NCBI RefSeq assembly: GCF_014645135.1
Contig: NZ_BMLH01000001.1
Coordinates: 620,001 to 684,000, forward strand
Length of the DNA: 64,000 bases
Direction of reading: 5' to 3'
Origin: Rheinheimera tangshanensis
GTDB lineage: Bacteria > Pseudomonadota > Gammaproteobacteria > Enterobacterales > Alteromonadaceae
The position numbers and the translations under genes are program-made. Below, piece by piece: positions 6,809-16,697 of this stretch. Every line of letters starts with the position of its first letter. The first letter of the stretch is position 1. Under the pieces are notes generated by a model. That model made no database searches. It was not told the DNA's origin and saw only the letters and a program-made list of their open reading frames with translations.

Positions 6809-9156
6809 GCTTTAGGTTGCAACTTCAGCAAGTATTTTTGCTCACCAGGTAAAAAGCCTAAAGGCTGCTCCTTTAACCAGAAGTCGTGGTCGGCGTCATA
6901 AAAAGGCGATAACGGATGACCAGACTGACCTGCCGGGATCACTAAAATACCTTCAGCTTCTTTGCCTGGAGACACCACCATGCGCTCCGACTGGCCATGC
7001 ACTTTGTTTTGCACTCGTGGCATATGACTGTCGCCATTCATTGGCATAGCAGGCATATTCAACCAGTCACCAAAGAAGGGCACAGCAGCTGCCAAAGGAT
7101 GCACTATGGCACTCTGATTGATATTGCCCCAACTGGCGCTGGCTAAACTGCCATAATCGGTTTCTAATTTTTGTTTACTCTGCAACACAGCCTGTTGCAA
7201 CAGGCTACGCCAGGAGCTGAAATCAGCCGGCAAGGTATCAGTACGCTGCTGCTGGATCATTTCCCAGCCAGCGGTTTCCAGTGAAAACTTTAGATCCCGG
7301 CCTGATAATTTGTTCTGCTCCAGTAACGCCGTTAAAGGCGCAAAAGTCAGCTCCAGAGTTTTAGCCCGGAAGGCCCGCACCAACGAATAACCGACTGAGC
7401 CGATACTGGCCTGACTGGCATCTTTCATCACATAATCCCGATAAGACTCAAGCTGATGTTCTGCCACAAAATCTTTGGTCAGTACAGTGTCGAGCAAGAG
7501 CTGTTGCCAGCGAGCGAGCATCAAGGCGCGATGATCCAGTTGTATGGCATGCAGGCTTTGCTCGTTATGCTGCGCGGATGCTAAGAGTGCATCCCGGATT
7601 TGTTGGCCGCGAGCGCCCAGGTCATAGCCGCCGTTACCTATTAACTCTAAATCTTTACCGCCAATCATTCGGCTGTTGGCTGTCCAGAGCTGGCCGGATT
7701 GTGGCTGGTAAATTTGTGGGTAAGCACTTTGTGACAAATAACCCGTCCAGTTATTCTGGCCATTGCTCCAGTCTTGCGGTGTATCCATCTGTTGTACTTT
7801 GCGTTGTGGCAAAGCACCAATCAAAGTCCAGCCAATTGCGCCGTCTTTATCTGCCACCAGTAAGTTTTGCGCCGGAACTCCGGCACTGGCGGCCAGTTTT
7901 AACGTCTCTTTTACGCCTTTACTTTTCTCAAGTGTTATTAAATTAAAGTTGGCACCTTGTGGATCATGCGCCACCCAGCGGTAAGCATAATTCTGAAAAG
8001 GAGGTGTTAAAACCGGGCCCCAGATGGTTTCTTTTTGTAGCACCAATTCATCGGGCTGACCTTTGACCTTAATCACTTCGTTCTGATAACTGAACTCCTG
8101 CCAGCCGTCTGTAGTCTGGTATTTCTCAGCTTTCTCATCCAGTTTTAGCGCTATAACATCAGACCAATCTGCGGTGCTGTTGGTAAAACCCCAGGCGATA
8201 TGACCATTACTACCCGCTACTATAGCCGGAGTGCCTGGCAGGCTGACCCCTGCAACTTCATAGGCTTCTCCGTTTTCTATCCACTTCAGCTGGGCCTTAA
8301 ACCAGGTGCCTGGCACCCGAATGCCTAAATGCATATCATCGGCCAGAATAGCCCGGCCATCTGCTGTTCTTTTGCCTGAGACGGCAAAGTTATTACTGCC
8401 GATATCTGTGCTGTCATGCAAGGAGCAGTCTGTGCAGGCGGTTTTTTGTCCAGCTAATACGGCTGGGTAGCTGGACTTCGGCATAGGTGTCAGACTAACT
8501 TTGCTGTCATCCATAGCAGCTTGCCAGTCCGGGCTGTGCTGAAATAAAAAGTCGTACCAGTCCTGGGGTAACTTTTGTTGCATCAAGCCCATAGCTAATT
8601 CGTCTTTGCCTTCAGCCCCCTGCAAATCCAGATACATGCTGTAGAGCGCCAAAAAGGAATCAGCTTCAACCCAGTTACGCGGAGTCTGAGCTAGCAAGCC
8701 ATACTCAAAAGGTGGCCAGCCCAGTTCAGCTAAACCTGCATTCACCCCTGCGGTATATCGCTGTAGTAGTGTTTTGTGCTCAGCAGGTAAGGCAGCAAAC
8801 CCCCATTCTGCTTTGGCTCTGAATCTGTGAATGCGGCGTTTTTTATCCAGCTCCAACGCCATTTCGCCAAACAGTTCCGACAGCTCACCAGCTGCATTGC
8901 GGCGCAATAAATCCATTTGGAAAAAGCGTTCTTGTGCATGCACAAAACCTAAGGCATAAGCCACATCATTGCGGTTTTCGCCTTCGATACTGGCATAACC
9001 CTGAGCATCCCGGCTGATCGCAACACTTTGATTGACCTCTGCAGGCAATTCACCTTCATATAGCGGCAAACTGCTGCGAAGCACAAAGTATAGAAAACCA
9101 ACCACCAGCAGTATCAGAGTCAGTAAGCCGACCGAAATCCGTTTAAACCAAAGCAT
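6805..9156 (-). CDS. penicillin acylase (Ntn-hydrolase) family protein, 783 aa
   Basis: This is an N-terminal nucleophile amidohydrolase. Members cleave amide bonds in beta-lactams, acyl-homoserine lactones or other N-acyl compounds after self-cleavage into two chains. An uncleaved membrane anchor or signal segment (about residues 5-26, LLTLILLVVGFLYFVL) is followed by the alpha region (GEN.NDVAYALGFVHAQERFFQMDLLRR) and then GSNNFAV, where Ser254 would be the new N-terminal nucleophile of the beta chain. Later family motifs such as GTPAIVAGSNGHIAWGFTN are present. ATG 9156 is preferred over TTG 9186 because GGAAG lies 9 bases upstream. The substrate is unknown; quorum-signal acylase is one possibility. 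It is divergent from the cytochrome gene. Confidence 0.92.
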   Translation of the reverse strand: MLWFKRISVGLLTLILLVVGFLYFVLRSSLPLYEGELPAEVNQSVAISRDAQGYASIEGENRNDVAYALGFVHAQERFFQMDLLRRNAAGELSELFGEMALELDKKRRIHRFRAKAEWGFAALPAEHKTLLQRYTAGVNAGLAELGWPPFEYGLLAQTPRNWVEADSFLALYSMYLDLQGAEGKDELAMGLMQQKLPQDWYDFLFQHSPDWQAAMDDSKVSLTPMPKSSYPAVLAGQKTACTDCSLHDSTDIGSNNFAVSGKRTADGRAILADDMHLGIRVPGTWFKAQLKWIENGEAYEVAGVSLPGTPAIVAGSNGHIAWGFTNSTADWSDVIALKLDEKAEKYQTTDGWQEFSYQNEVIKVKGQPDELVLQKETIWGPVLTPPFQNYAYRWVAHDPQGANFNLITLEKSKGVKETLKLAASAGVPAQNLLVADKDGAIGWTLIGALPQRKVQQMDTPQDWSNGQNNWTGYLSQSAYPQIYQPQSGQLWTANSRMIGGKDLELIGNGGYDLGARGQQIRDALLASAQHNEQSLHAIQLDHRALMLARWQQLLLDTVLTKDFVAEHQLESYRDYVMKDASQASIGSVGYSLVRAFRAKTLELTFAPLTALLEQNKLSGRDLKFSLETAGWEMIQQQRTDTLPADFSSWRSLLQQAVLQSKQKLETDYGSLASASWGNINQSAIVHPLAAAVPFFGDWLNMPAMPMNGDSHMPRVQNKVHGQSERMVVSPGKEAEGILVIPAGQSGHPLSPFYDADHDFWLKEQPLGFLPGEQKYLLKLQPKA

Positions 9157-9216
9157 AGGTTTTTGCTTCCAATAGGGTAAAATCAATAACTTATCATAAT
9201 AGAGGACGATAAGAAG

Positions 9217-9858
9217 ATGAAAGTGATTCAGTTATGGGATAAGGCCATTCGTATTTATCACTGGAGCCAGTTATTGTTGCTGGTTGGTTTATGGTTTAGC
9301 GCTGAGCAGGGGTATTTGGTGCTGCATCAGCTTTTTGCCTATTCGTTAGCAGCACTTTTGATCAGTCGTATTCTCTGGGGTTTTGTTGGCAGTGAGACAG
9401 CTCGTTTTAGCCATTTCCTGCAAAGTCCGCTGCAGTTGGTACAGATGTGGAACAAAGCTAAACATGGTATCGGCCATAGAGGCTTGTCCGGTTATATGAG
9501 TCTGACCTTAATGCTGTTGTTAGCCTTGCAGTTTATTTCCGGCTTAATGACCACAGATGATGTAATGACCGAAGGCCCCTTGTATAGTGCGGTATCCTCT
9601 GACTGGTCCTCTTTTGCCTCCTGGTTTCATCATAATAACTTTAATCTGCTATTGGCGCTGATTGCAGTGCACGTGGTTGCAGCTTTGGTGCATGGATTTA
9701 AAAAAGACGGTGTTTTAGGCGCTATGCTGCATGGCAAGCTTCAAACTGAAGTACAGCAACCTAAAGTGAAATCAACGGGTTGGTACCTGCTGCTGGTGAT
9801 GGTGTTTGCCGGGATTTTTGCGCTCTGGCAAGGTGTATCTTTGTATCAGCAGTGGTGA
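9217..9858 (+). CDS. cytochrome b561-type membrane protein, 213 aa
   Basis: This is a di-haem membrane cytochrome of the b/b6 (b561) domain family, which passes electrons across the inner membrane. It opens with DKAIRIYHWSQ, which carries the first haem histidine. About five hydrophobic segments follow (near residues 15-30, 35-58, 92-112, 143-165 and 188-208), with further histidines near the second and fourth (LHQLFAYS, VHVVAALVHGF). The family architecture matches small cytochromes that accept electrons from, or give them to, periplasmic c-type cytochromes. The neighbouring convergent gene encodes just such a c-type cytochrome, so they may be partners. An AAGAAG ribosome site precedes the ATG. 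Confidence 0.88.
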   Translation: MKVIQLWDKAIRIYHWSQLLLLVGLWFSAEQGYLVLHQLFAYSLAALLISRILWGFVGSETARFSHFLQSPLQLVQMWNKAKHGIGHRGLSGYMSLTLMLLLALQFISGLMTTDDVMTEGPLYSAVSSDWSSFASWFHHNNFNLLLALIAVHVVAALVHGFKKDGVLGAMLHGKLQTEVQQPKVKSTGWYLLLVMVFAGIFALWQGVSLYQQW

Positions 9859-9878
9859 TGTGTAACGGTAGCTTCTAA

Positions 9879-9958
9879 GGATATATCCAAGGTCATTGGA
9901 GTTGCAGCGAGGCGAGAGGCCGCAGTCAACAAAGCTGCGGCTTCAAAGACGAAGGATA
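9879..9958 (-). repeat. shortened, inverted copy of the 21-kb repeat element
   Basis: This 80-bp stretch, read on the minus strand, matches the flanks of the 123-bp units at 21.1 kb (GAAGCCGCAGCTTTGTT and GCTGCAACTCCAAT) but lacks the central symmetrical hairpin. It contains its own strong stem, GCCGCAG / CTGCGGC, and fills the gap between two convergent genes, where it may act as a terminator. Confidence 0.75.
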
Positions 9959-9962
9959 GATA

Positions 9963-10415
9963 TTAGTCGGCTTTGTACTGGTCGTGACACGCCTTGCAAT
10001 TTTTGGCGAAATTCCCAAAAGCAGGCTTAATGGTGGCCTGATCGCCAGACTTAGCTGCAGTTTGCAAGGCTATAGCATCAGCCTGGAATTGCTCTGCTTT
10101 TTGTTTAAAGTCTTTTAAGTCTTTCCAGATCTCTGCTTTGGCATCACTTTTTACTTTGTCAGCACCAGGTACTTCAAAGGCTTCCCATGGCAATGTGGTC
10201 AGTGTTGCTAAAGCATCAGCTCGTTTTTCTGCACGTTTCGCGTCAAATGGCACTTTGCCGCGCATCATGTCTCCTAAATCGACAAAATTATGCCGGATCA
10301 ACTGGAAGCTATGTTGGCGGTAGGTGACAGAGTCTTCGGCGTCGGTAAAGGCGCTGCCCGCCAGAGCCGCGGCAGAAGATAAACCCAAAGATAGCAAGAT
10401 AAACAGATTTTTCAT
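9963..10415 (-). CDS. cytochrome c556/c'-type periplasmic cytochrome, 150 aa
   Basis: A signal peptide (MKNLFILLSLGLSSAAALA) is followed by a four-helix-type domain that ends in the haem attachment motif CKACH close to the C-terminus (CKACHDQYKAD). This is the hallmark of class II c-type cytochromes (c', c556). The protein would be exported and carry one covalent haem. The ATG at 10415 is chosen because it opens directly on the signal peptide; an ATG at 10430 adds five residues and has no better ribosome site. It converges with a membrane cytochrome b561, a plausible redox partner. Confidence 0.88.
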   Translation of the reverse strand: MKNLFILLSLGLSSAAALAGSAFTDAEDSVTYRQHSFQLIRHNFVDLGDMMRGKVPFDAKRAEKRADALATLTTLPWEAFEVPGADKVKSDAKAEIWKDLKDFKQKAEQFQADAIALQTAAKSGDQATIKPAFGNFAKNCKACHDQYKAD

Positions 10416-10555
10416 TGGCTTAATTCTCATTTATTTGATTTTGATGCAATAATGGTTTGATGCTTTTGTATGCCACATTAGCATTACAACTGAACCCCGT
10501 CGCTGTCAATTCAGGAAATCATGTGAAGGAAGTCAATTTTCACAAACCTACAGGT

Positions 10556-13516
10556 ATGAATTCCCTTAGCATTAAGTTCGCGCTGCTGGTATTTATGCTA
10601 ACCATAGTTGCCAGTGCGGCTATTGCTTATGCTGTGCTGATATTGCAACAAAGTGTACTAGTTGAGCAGGAAAAACAACAATTAAAACTGCAATCTGAAA
10701 AATATGCCCGTGAATTGGATGCTGCTTTTCTGACCCGAGAAAAAAAAGCCATCAGTGCAAATAACATAGTGGTGCGGTACTTAACGAAAAATACAGCAGT
10801 CACTTCCTCTGTACCTGCAACTTTGCCAGACGGTAGTGTGCGTAGCCAGGATGATTTATCGGCAGCCTTTATTCCTCAAACAAAGTTAGATGCTCAGCAA
10901 GCACGCTGGTTAGTGCAAACCGAAGAATTATGGCAACAGTTGGCGCCTTTAATGCTGGAAGAGTTTTTTAATTTTTATTTTATTTCCAAACAGGGGTTGA
11001 TCCGTATAGCTCCTGCCGACTGGGCTCTTGAAGTACCTGTAACTCATGATTTCACCAAAGATATATTCTTTGATATCGCAAGTCCCGAACAAAACCCCAG
11101 TCGTCTGCCTCGTTGGACTCCCCTTTATTACGATCCGATCTGGCAAAAATGGATGACCAGTCTGGTGATCCCTGTCTACGCAGAGGATGAATTTCTGGGG
11201 GTCACAGGCAGTGACTATGTCCTCGATGAACTGTTTCTTGATTTGACCACTATTGAGCAGTCCTCAAATGGCGTACGTAGCCTGTTATTTGACCCAAAAG
11301 GTCATCTGTTACTGGATGGGAAAAAGCCAGTAGCAGTGGGGGGAGCCGCGCAGCAAAACTTTGATGCCAGATATAGTTCAGTTGCACCAAGACGTCCGGA
11401 GCTGGCCGCTTTTATTCAGCAAGTGATTGCAAATCCAAAACAGCTGGAGCTGCGACAAGCAGATGTGACTAACTATCTGATCTCCGCGGCTAAAGTAGAG
11501 CGATTAGATTGGTACTTGACTCTGTATCAGGATAAACAGGTTGTGATGACTGGCCTGAAAGATTTTCGTGACAATGTGATGTTAATCTTCCTTGCGGTCG
11601 CTGTGGTAGTGGCTTTATCCCTGCAATTTTTTATTTATCAGTTTATTTTAAAACGCTTAACCCGCTTATCTTCTGCAGTACAGCGGATTAGCCGTGGTGA
11701 CTTGCAACAAATAGCACTGGATCAGAATGACGATGAGATAGGCATGCTGAACCGGGCTTTTAATGGTATGGCGGACGAAATTCATCAACTGATATCAGGG
11801 TTAAATACTCGTATTGTTGAAAAAGAACAAGCTGAACGGGCAACCCGTAAACTGACCAAAGCCGTGGCTTTTTCCAGCTCTGGATTGCTGTTAACCGATA
11901 AAGAACTGAACATCGAATATGTCAATCCTTTTATGCTGGAACTGATTGGCTGTAGCGCTGAGCAGATGATGCATAAACCTTTGTCCTCATTGTTTGCTAC
12001 CGAGATGTTTTTTGTCGGTGAAGAGATAGCTCAAACTTTGCAGGAACGTCATCACTGGCGCGGTGATATGTTGTTACAGCATGTGCTGCGTAAACTTTGG
12101 GTGTCATTAGCAATAGCACCTATCCGTGATGAAAAGGGGGATGTCAGCAACTATGTCTGCGCCATGCAGGACATTTCTTTTATCAAAGAGAGTCAGCGTA
12201 AAATGGAACAGCTGGCCTATTACGATATGCTAACCGGCCTTGCCAATCGCAGTTATTTCCGCGACCAGTTACGCAAAGCTATTGCCATGTCCTCCCGGGG
12301 TTATTACCACTTTGCTTTGTTGTATTTTGATCTGGATGAATTTAAGCGGATTAACGACACTTTAGGTCATGATGCCGGTGATGAATTACTCAAAGAAGTG
12401 GCCCGCAGGTTAATCAGTCGTTTGCGTGAGGAAGATACCATAGCCCGTTTAGGGGGCGATGAGTTTGCCGTGATCTTAAGCGGGATTAAAGACAGAGCCC
12501 AGGCTGCCCTTATCGCTGAAAATTTGCAGCAAAGTTTTGCGGCCCCGGTCAAATTAACAGGTCAGGAAGTCGCAATCAGCGCCAGTATTGGTATCACCAT
12601 AGCGCCAGAAGATGCGGCTGATGAGGAGCTGTTGCTCAAACATGCTGATCTGGCTATGTATGAGGCTAAGGCTCGTGGTCGTAACACCTATCATTTCTTC
12701 AGTCAGGATTTAAACGAGGCTGCCAAAGAGAAATTACAGATTGAAAACCAGCTGCGTGAAGCCATACGCGAGCATCAATTTGTCTTGTATTACCAACCAA
12801 AAATAGACATTCGCACTAATGTCGTCATTGGTTATGAAGCATTGCTGCGTTGGGTTCGGCCTGATGGTTCGATGATCCCGCCCTTGCGCTTCATCCCGGT
12901 GGCAGAGAGCACGGGGTTGATAGTGGAAATTGGTGAATGGATAGTATGGGAGGCTTGTCGTTTTATCAGCCGCCAGCAATCCAGGGGTCATGATGTCAGC
13001 ATTTCTATCAACCTGTCGGCACGGCAATTTACCGATCAAAATCTGACCGAAGTGGTCGAGCGGGTATTGCAAAGAACCGGGGCCCGACCCGATAAACTGA
13101 TCTTTGAAATTACTGAGTCCATGTTAATGGGAGACACTGATGCGGCTATTGCCCAGTTAAATGAGTTAAAAGGGCTGGGGGTGACTTTATCTATTGACGA
13201 CTTTGGTACAGGCTATTCATCGCTGAGTTATTTAAAGCGATTCCCGGTAGACGAGCTGAAAATCGACCGTTCTTTTGTTAAAGATATTCCGAATGACACC
13301 AATGACATGGACATAGTTGCGGCCATTATCGCGATGGCGCAAAAAATGAACCTGAGGGTGGTGGCAGAAGGGGTAGAGAGCAAAGAACAGGTTGAATTCT
13401 TGAAAAACAATGCTTGCTATCTGGTACAAGGTTATTACTTCAGCATGCCAAGAGCAGAGCAGGACTTATATAACCTGAGTTATCAACCATTATTAATAGG
13501 GGAAACGCCACTGTAA
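10556..13516 (+). CDS. membrane sensor diguanylate cyclase/phosphodiesterase (PAS-GGDEF-EAL), 986 aa
   Basis: This enzyme would make and/or break cyclic di-GMP in response to an outside signal. In order: a transmembrane helix (about residues 7-28), a periplasmic Cache-like sensor of roughly 300 residues, a second helix (about 345-365), a HAMP linker (RLTRLSSAVQRISRGD), a PAS domain (KAVAFSSSGLLLTDKE), a GGDEF domain with intact ARLGGDEF and an upstream RxxD product-inhibition site (REED), and an EAL domain with YEALLRW and the DDFGTGYSSLSYLK loop. Both catalytic motifs look intact, so it may be bifunctional. A GTG at 10523 with AGGA 7 bases upstream is an alternative start, 11 codons longer. 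Confidence 0.92.
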   Translation: MNSLSIKFALLVFMLTIVASAAIAYAVLILQQSVLVEQEKQQLKLQSEKYARELDAAFLTREKKAISANNIVVRYLTKNTAVTSSVPATLPDGSVRSQDDLSAAFIPQTKLDAQQARWLVQTEELWQQLAPLMLEEFFNFYFISKQGLIRIAPADWALEVPVTHDFTKDIFFDIASPEQNPSRLPRWTPLYYDPIWQKWMTSLVIPVYAEDEFLGVTGSDYVLDELFLDLTTIEQSSNGVRSLLFDPKGHLLLDGKKPVAVGGAAQQNFDARYSSVAPRRPELAAFIQQVIANPKQLELRQADVTNYLISAAKVERLDWYLTLYQDKQVVMTGLKDFRDNVMLIFLAVAVVVALSLQFFIYQFILKRLTRLSSAVQRISRGDLQQIALDQNDDEIGMLNRAFNGMADEIHQLISGLNTRIVEKEQAERATRKLTKAVAFSSSGLLLTDKELNIEYVNPFMLELIGCSAEQMMHKPLSSLFATEMFFVGEEIAQTLQERHHWRGDMLLQHVLRKLWVSLAIAPIRDEKGDVSNYVCAMQDISFIKESQRKMEQLAYYDMLTGLANRSYFRDQLRKAIAMSSRGYYHFALLYFDLDEFKRINDTLGHDAGDELLKEVARRLISRLREEDTIARLGGDEFAVILSGIKDRAQAALIAENLQQSFAAPVKLTGQEVAISASIGITIAPEDAADEELLLKHADLAMYEAKARGRNTYHFFSQDLNEAAKEKLQIENQLREAIREHQFVLYYQPKIDIRTNVVIGYEALLRWVRPDGSMIPPLRFIPVAESTGLIVEIGEWIVWEACRFISRQQSRGHDVSISINLSARQFTDQNLTEVVERVLQRTGARPDKLIFEITESMLMGDTDAAIAQLNELKGLGVTLSIDDFGTGYSSLSYLKRFPVDELKIDRSFVKDIPNDTNDMDIVAAIIAMAQKMNLRVVAEGVESKEQVEFLKNNACYLVQGYYFSMPRAEQDLYNLSYQPLLIGETPL

Positions 13517-13602
13517 TCTGTAGTTGGGACTAAGCCCGCTTTGCTGCATGCTTTTCCTCGTCAGTGTACAGGGCAAAACCTCAACAAAACCAGGAAACAT
13601 CC

Positions 13603-16600
13603 ATGATCAAACTAAGACTGTCCTTGTGCAGTACGGCAATGCTTTGCGCGCTATTGCCTGCAGCTTCGGCGGATCAAACCACGCCCGTTCAGGGCATACG
13701 TGATAAATCTCCGCAACTTTACGCTTTAACCAATGCCACAGTGATCACAGAACCTGGCAAACGGCTGGACAAAGCGACTGTGCTTATCAGCAACGGTAAA
13801 ATCAGCAAAATACAAAATAAAGCGGATGTACCGGCTGGTTACCAGACGATAGATGCCAGCGGCTATTTTATTTATCCGGGTTTTATCGATCTATACAGTC
13901 AGTATGGCTTGCCCAAAGCGGAAAAGGGCAATGGCTTCGAATTCGGTCGCAAGCCGAATTATACCAATGACCGCAAAGGTGGCAATGCCAGCAATGCCGC
14001 TATTCATGCTCGCCAGCAGTGGGTCAGTGAATTTAAACCTGATGCTGAACAGGCAAAAAGTTATCAGCAGCAGGGCTTTACTACAGTGCAATCCGGTCGT
14101 TTTGACGGTATTTTTCGTGGCCAGGCTTTTGTTGCCTCATTAGTGCAGGGTTTGCCGAATGAAGCTGTGATGCGGGCACAGGCCAACCAATTTATGGCCT
14201 TTAGCAAAGGGACTTCGGTACAAAGTTATCCATCGTCCTTGATGGGCAGCATAGCCCTTATTCGTCAGACCTTGGCGGATGCCAATTGGTACAGTCAGGC
14301 TTACGGCAAAGGCAACTGGCGTTTTTACAATCAAGCCATTGAATTTAATGCTGATTTAGCGGCATTAGGCCAGTTAAAGACTCAGGGGCTGGTGTTTGAA
14401 GCTGCTGACGATCAGGCCTTGTTACGGGCGGATAAGCTGTTAAAAGAATTTGGCTTGAATAAAGCGGCTCTGATCGCTTCAGGCTATGAGTACAGTCGTA
14501 TTGAACAAATCAAAGCAACGGGCCGTCCGCTTATACTGCCTCTGGCTTTTCCTGCAGCACCTGCAGTACAGCAACTGAATGATCAGTTGGATGTGGAATT
14601 AGCACAGTTACGACACTGGGAAAGAGCGCCAGCTAATGCTGCGGTATTGGAGCAGGCCAAAGTGCCTTTTGCGCTGACACTGCATAAACTGGAAAAACCA
14701 GAACAATTTTGGCCAAACCTGCGTAAAGCTGTGTCTTATGGCTTAAGTCAGCAAAAAGCTTTAGCCGCACTGACGACCGAACCGGCCAAATGGTTGGGGA
14801 TGGAGCAACAGATAGGTAAAATTGCTGAAGGTTATCAAGCCGATTTAGTGGTCAGTAAAGGCGATTTATTTGCTGATGGTGAAATAGTAGCGACCTGGGT
14901 GCGTGGTCAGCAACAACAGTTCACAGCTATGGATTTACCTGTTTTTGCCGGTACCTATCAGTTGAATGTCAATGGCAGCAGCTTGCCGTTAGAACTGACA
15001 GATAAAAAAGGCTCAGTCGAGGGTACAGTCAAGCTGGGCGATAAAACCAGTAAGTTACAACATGTGGCTGTACAAAAAAATCAGCTGCAGTTTGCTCTGG
15101 ATCTAAAAGCTTTAGGGCAGGGAGCAGGCATAGCGCAGTTCAGCGGCGAACTCAAAGGTAAAACCTTGCAAGGCAAGTTAGTCACTGCAGAGGGCAATAC
15201 TGTTGCGATCAGTAGTCTGCAGCAACCCCTTGTTGCCAAAGTTGAGCAGAAAAAAGCCCCAGAAAAACCTGTGTTAGTATCAAAACTGACGACCCCTAAT
15301 CGGGCTTTTGGCGTGACTGAACAAGCCAAACAGCAAAATGTGCATATCAAAAATGCCACAGTCTGGACTTCAGCCAAAGCAGGTAAGTTAGAAAACACCG
15401 ATGTGCTGGTAGAGGACGGCGAGTTTGTCAAAATTGGTAAAAATTTATCCACTCCGTCTGGTTTTCAGGTGATTGATGCCACCGGCATGCACTTAACCGC
15501 AGGTATTATCGATGAACACTCGCATATCGCCATTGATCAGGGCGTGAATGAAGGTTCAGACGCTGTTACCTCCGAAGTGCGGATTGGTGATGTACTGGAT
15601 GCGGATGATATCAATATTTATCGTGGTTTAGCTGGTGGTACTACTACAGCTCAACTGTTACACGGCAGTGCTAATCCTATTGGTGGTCAGGCACAAATTA
15701 TTCAGCTGCGTTGGGGCGATAATTCAGAGCAACTGAAGTTTAAAGGTGCGCCTGAGAGCATCAAGTTTGCTTTAGGTGAAAACGTCAAACAATCCAACTG
15801 GGGCGACGACTTTGTCACCCGCTATCCACAAACCCGCAGTGGTGTCGACACTATTATTCGTGATGCCTTCCAGGCTGCCAAAGAATACAAAGCACAATGG
15901 GCGGAGTATGAGGATTTATCCAGTTCAGAGCAGAGTAAAACTGCACCACCCCGGTTGGATTATCGTTTAAAAGCCCTGGTTGAAATTTTGGATAAAGAAC
16001 GTTTTATCCATGTACATTCTTATGTGGCCTCTGAAATTCTGATGATTATCAAATTAGCCGAGGAAATGGGCTTTAACATCACCACTTTCACCCACATTCT
16101 GGAAGGCTACAAAGTCGCGGACGAGATGAAAGCACATGGTGCCAGCGCTTCTACTTTTGCCGACTGGTGGGCTTATAAAATGGAAGTGCAGGATGCTATT
16201 CCAACCAACGTTTGTTTAATGCAACAACAAGGCGTGTTGGTCAGCGTCAACTCAGATAGCCCGGATTTACAGCGTCGTTTGAATCAGGAAGCGGCCAAAG
16301 CTGTGGTCTACTGTGGTATGGATGAACAACAAGCGCTGAATATGGTGACTATTAATCCAGCGAAGCAGTTAAAAATTGATGAAAAAGTGGGTTCAGTCGA
16401 AGAGGGCAAACAGGCTGACTTCGTCTTGTGGTCTGCTCATCCACTGTCTGTGTACGCCCGTGCCCAACAAACCTGGATTGAAGGTACACCTTATTATCAA
16501 CTGACGAAAGACGAGCAACTGCAACAGCAAGTGGCCAGTGAAAAACAACAGCTGATCCAGAAGGTGCTGCAATCTTCTGATGATGAAAAAGCAGGTTCTG

Positions 16601-16686
16601 GCGCGTCCTACAAAGCCAATAACCCGGTTTGGCACTGTGAGGATAACCATGACGTGTTATCCCTTGCTTTTGATCACCAGCATTAA
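13603..16686 (+). CDS. secreted double amidohydrolase-family protein, 1027 aa
   Basis: A signal peptide (about residues 1-23, ending PAASA) precedes two amidohydrolase modules. The first module (to about residue 430) has the beta-sandwich start (ATVITEPGKRLDKATVLISNG), but at the expected metal site it reads YPGFIDLYSQYG, so the HxH is missing. The second module (from about 585) keeps LTAGIIDEHSHIA, later histidines (HVHSY, FTHILEGYK) and the terminal Asp in VNSDSPD, so it should be an active metal-dependent hydrolase. The substrate is unknown; imidazolonepropionase- or dipeptidase-like chemistry is typical of the group. AGGAAA precedes ATG 13603. It forms an operon with the next gene, 11 bases away. 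Confidence 0.88.
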   Translation: MIKLRLSLCSTAMLCALLPAASADQTTPVQGIRDKSPQLYALTNATVITEPGKRLDKATVLISNGKISKIQNKADVPAGYQTIDASGYFIYPGFIDLYSQYGLPKAEKGNGFEFGRKPNYTNDRKGGNASNAAIHARQQWVSEFKPDAEQAKSYQQQGFTTVQSGRFDGIFRGQAFVASLVQGLPNEAVMRAQANQFMAFSKGTSVQSYPSSLMGSIALIRQTLADANWYSQAYGKGNWRFYNQAIEFNADLAALGQLKTQGLVFEAADDQALLRADKLLKEFGLNKAALIASGYEYSRIEQIKATGRPLILPLAFPAAPAVQQLNDQLDVELAQLRHWERAPANAAVLEQAKVPFALTLHKLEKPEQFWPNLRKAVSYGLSQQKALAALTTEPAKWLGMEQQIGKIAEGYQADLVVSKGDLFADGEIVATWVRGQQQQFTAMDLPVFAGTYQLNVNGSSLPLELTDKKGSVEGTVKLGDKTSKLQHVAVQKNQLQFALDLKALGQGAGIAQFSGELKGKTLQGKLVTAEGNTVAISSLQQPLVAKVEQKKAPEKPVLVSKLTTPNRAFGVTEQAKQQNVHIKNATVWTSAKAGKLENTDVLVEDGEFVKIGKNLSTPSGFQVIDATGMHLTAGIIDEHSHIAIDQGVNEGSDAVTSEVRIGDVLDADDINIYRGLAGGTTTAQLLHGSANPIGGQAQIIQLRWGDNSEQLKFKGAPESIKFALGENVKQSNWGDDFVTRYPQTRSGVDTIIRDAFQAAKEYKAQWAEYEDLSSSEQSKTAPPRLDYRLKALVEILDKERFIHVHSYVASEILMIIKLAEEMGFNITTFTHILEGYKVADEMKAHGASASTFADWWAYKMEVQDAIPTNVCLMQQQGVLVSVNSDSPDLQRRLNQEAAKAVVYCGMDEQQALNMVTINPAKQLKIDEKVGSVEEGKQADFVLWSAHPLSVYARAQQTWIEGTPYYQLTKDEQLQQQVASEKQQLIQKVLQSSDDEKAGSGASYKANNPVWHCEDNHDVLSLAFDHQH

Positions 16687-16697
16687 TGGAGTCCGTC

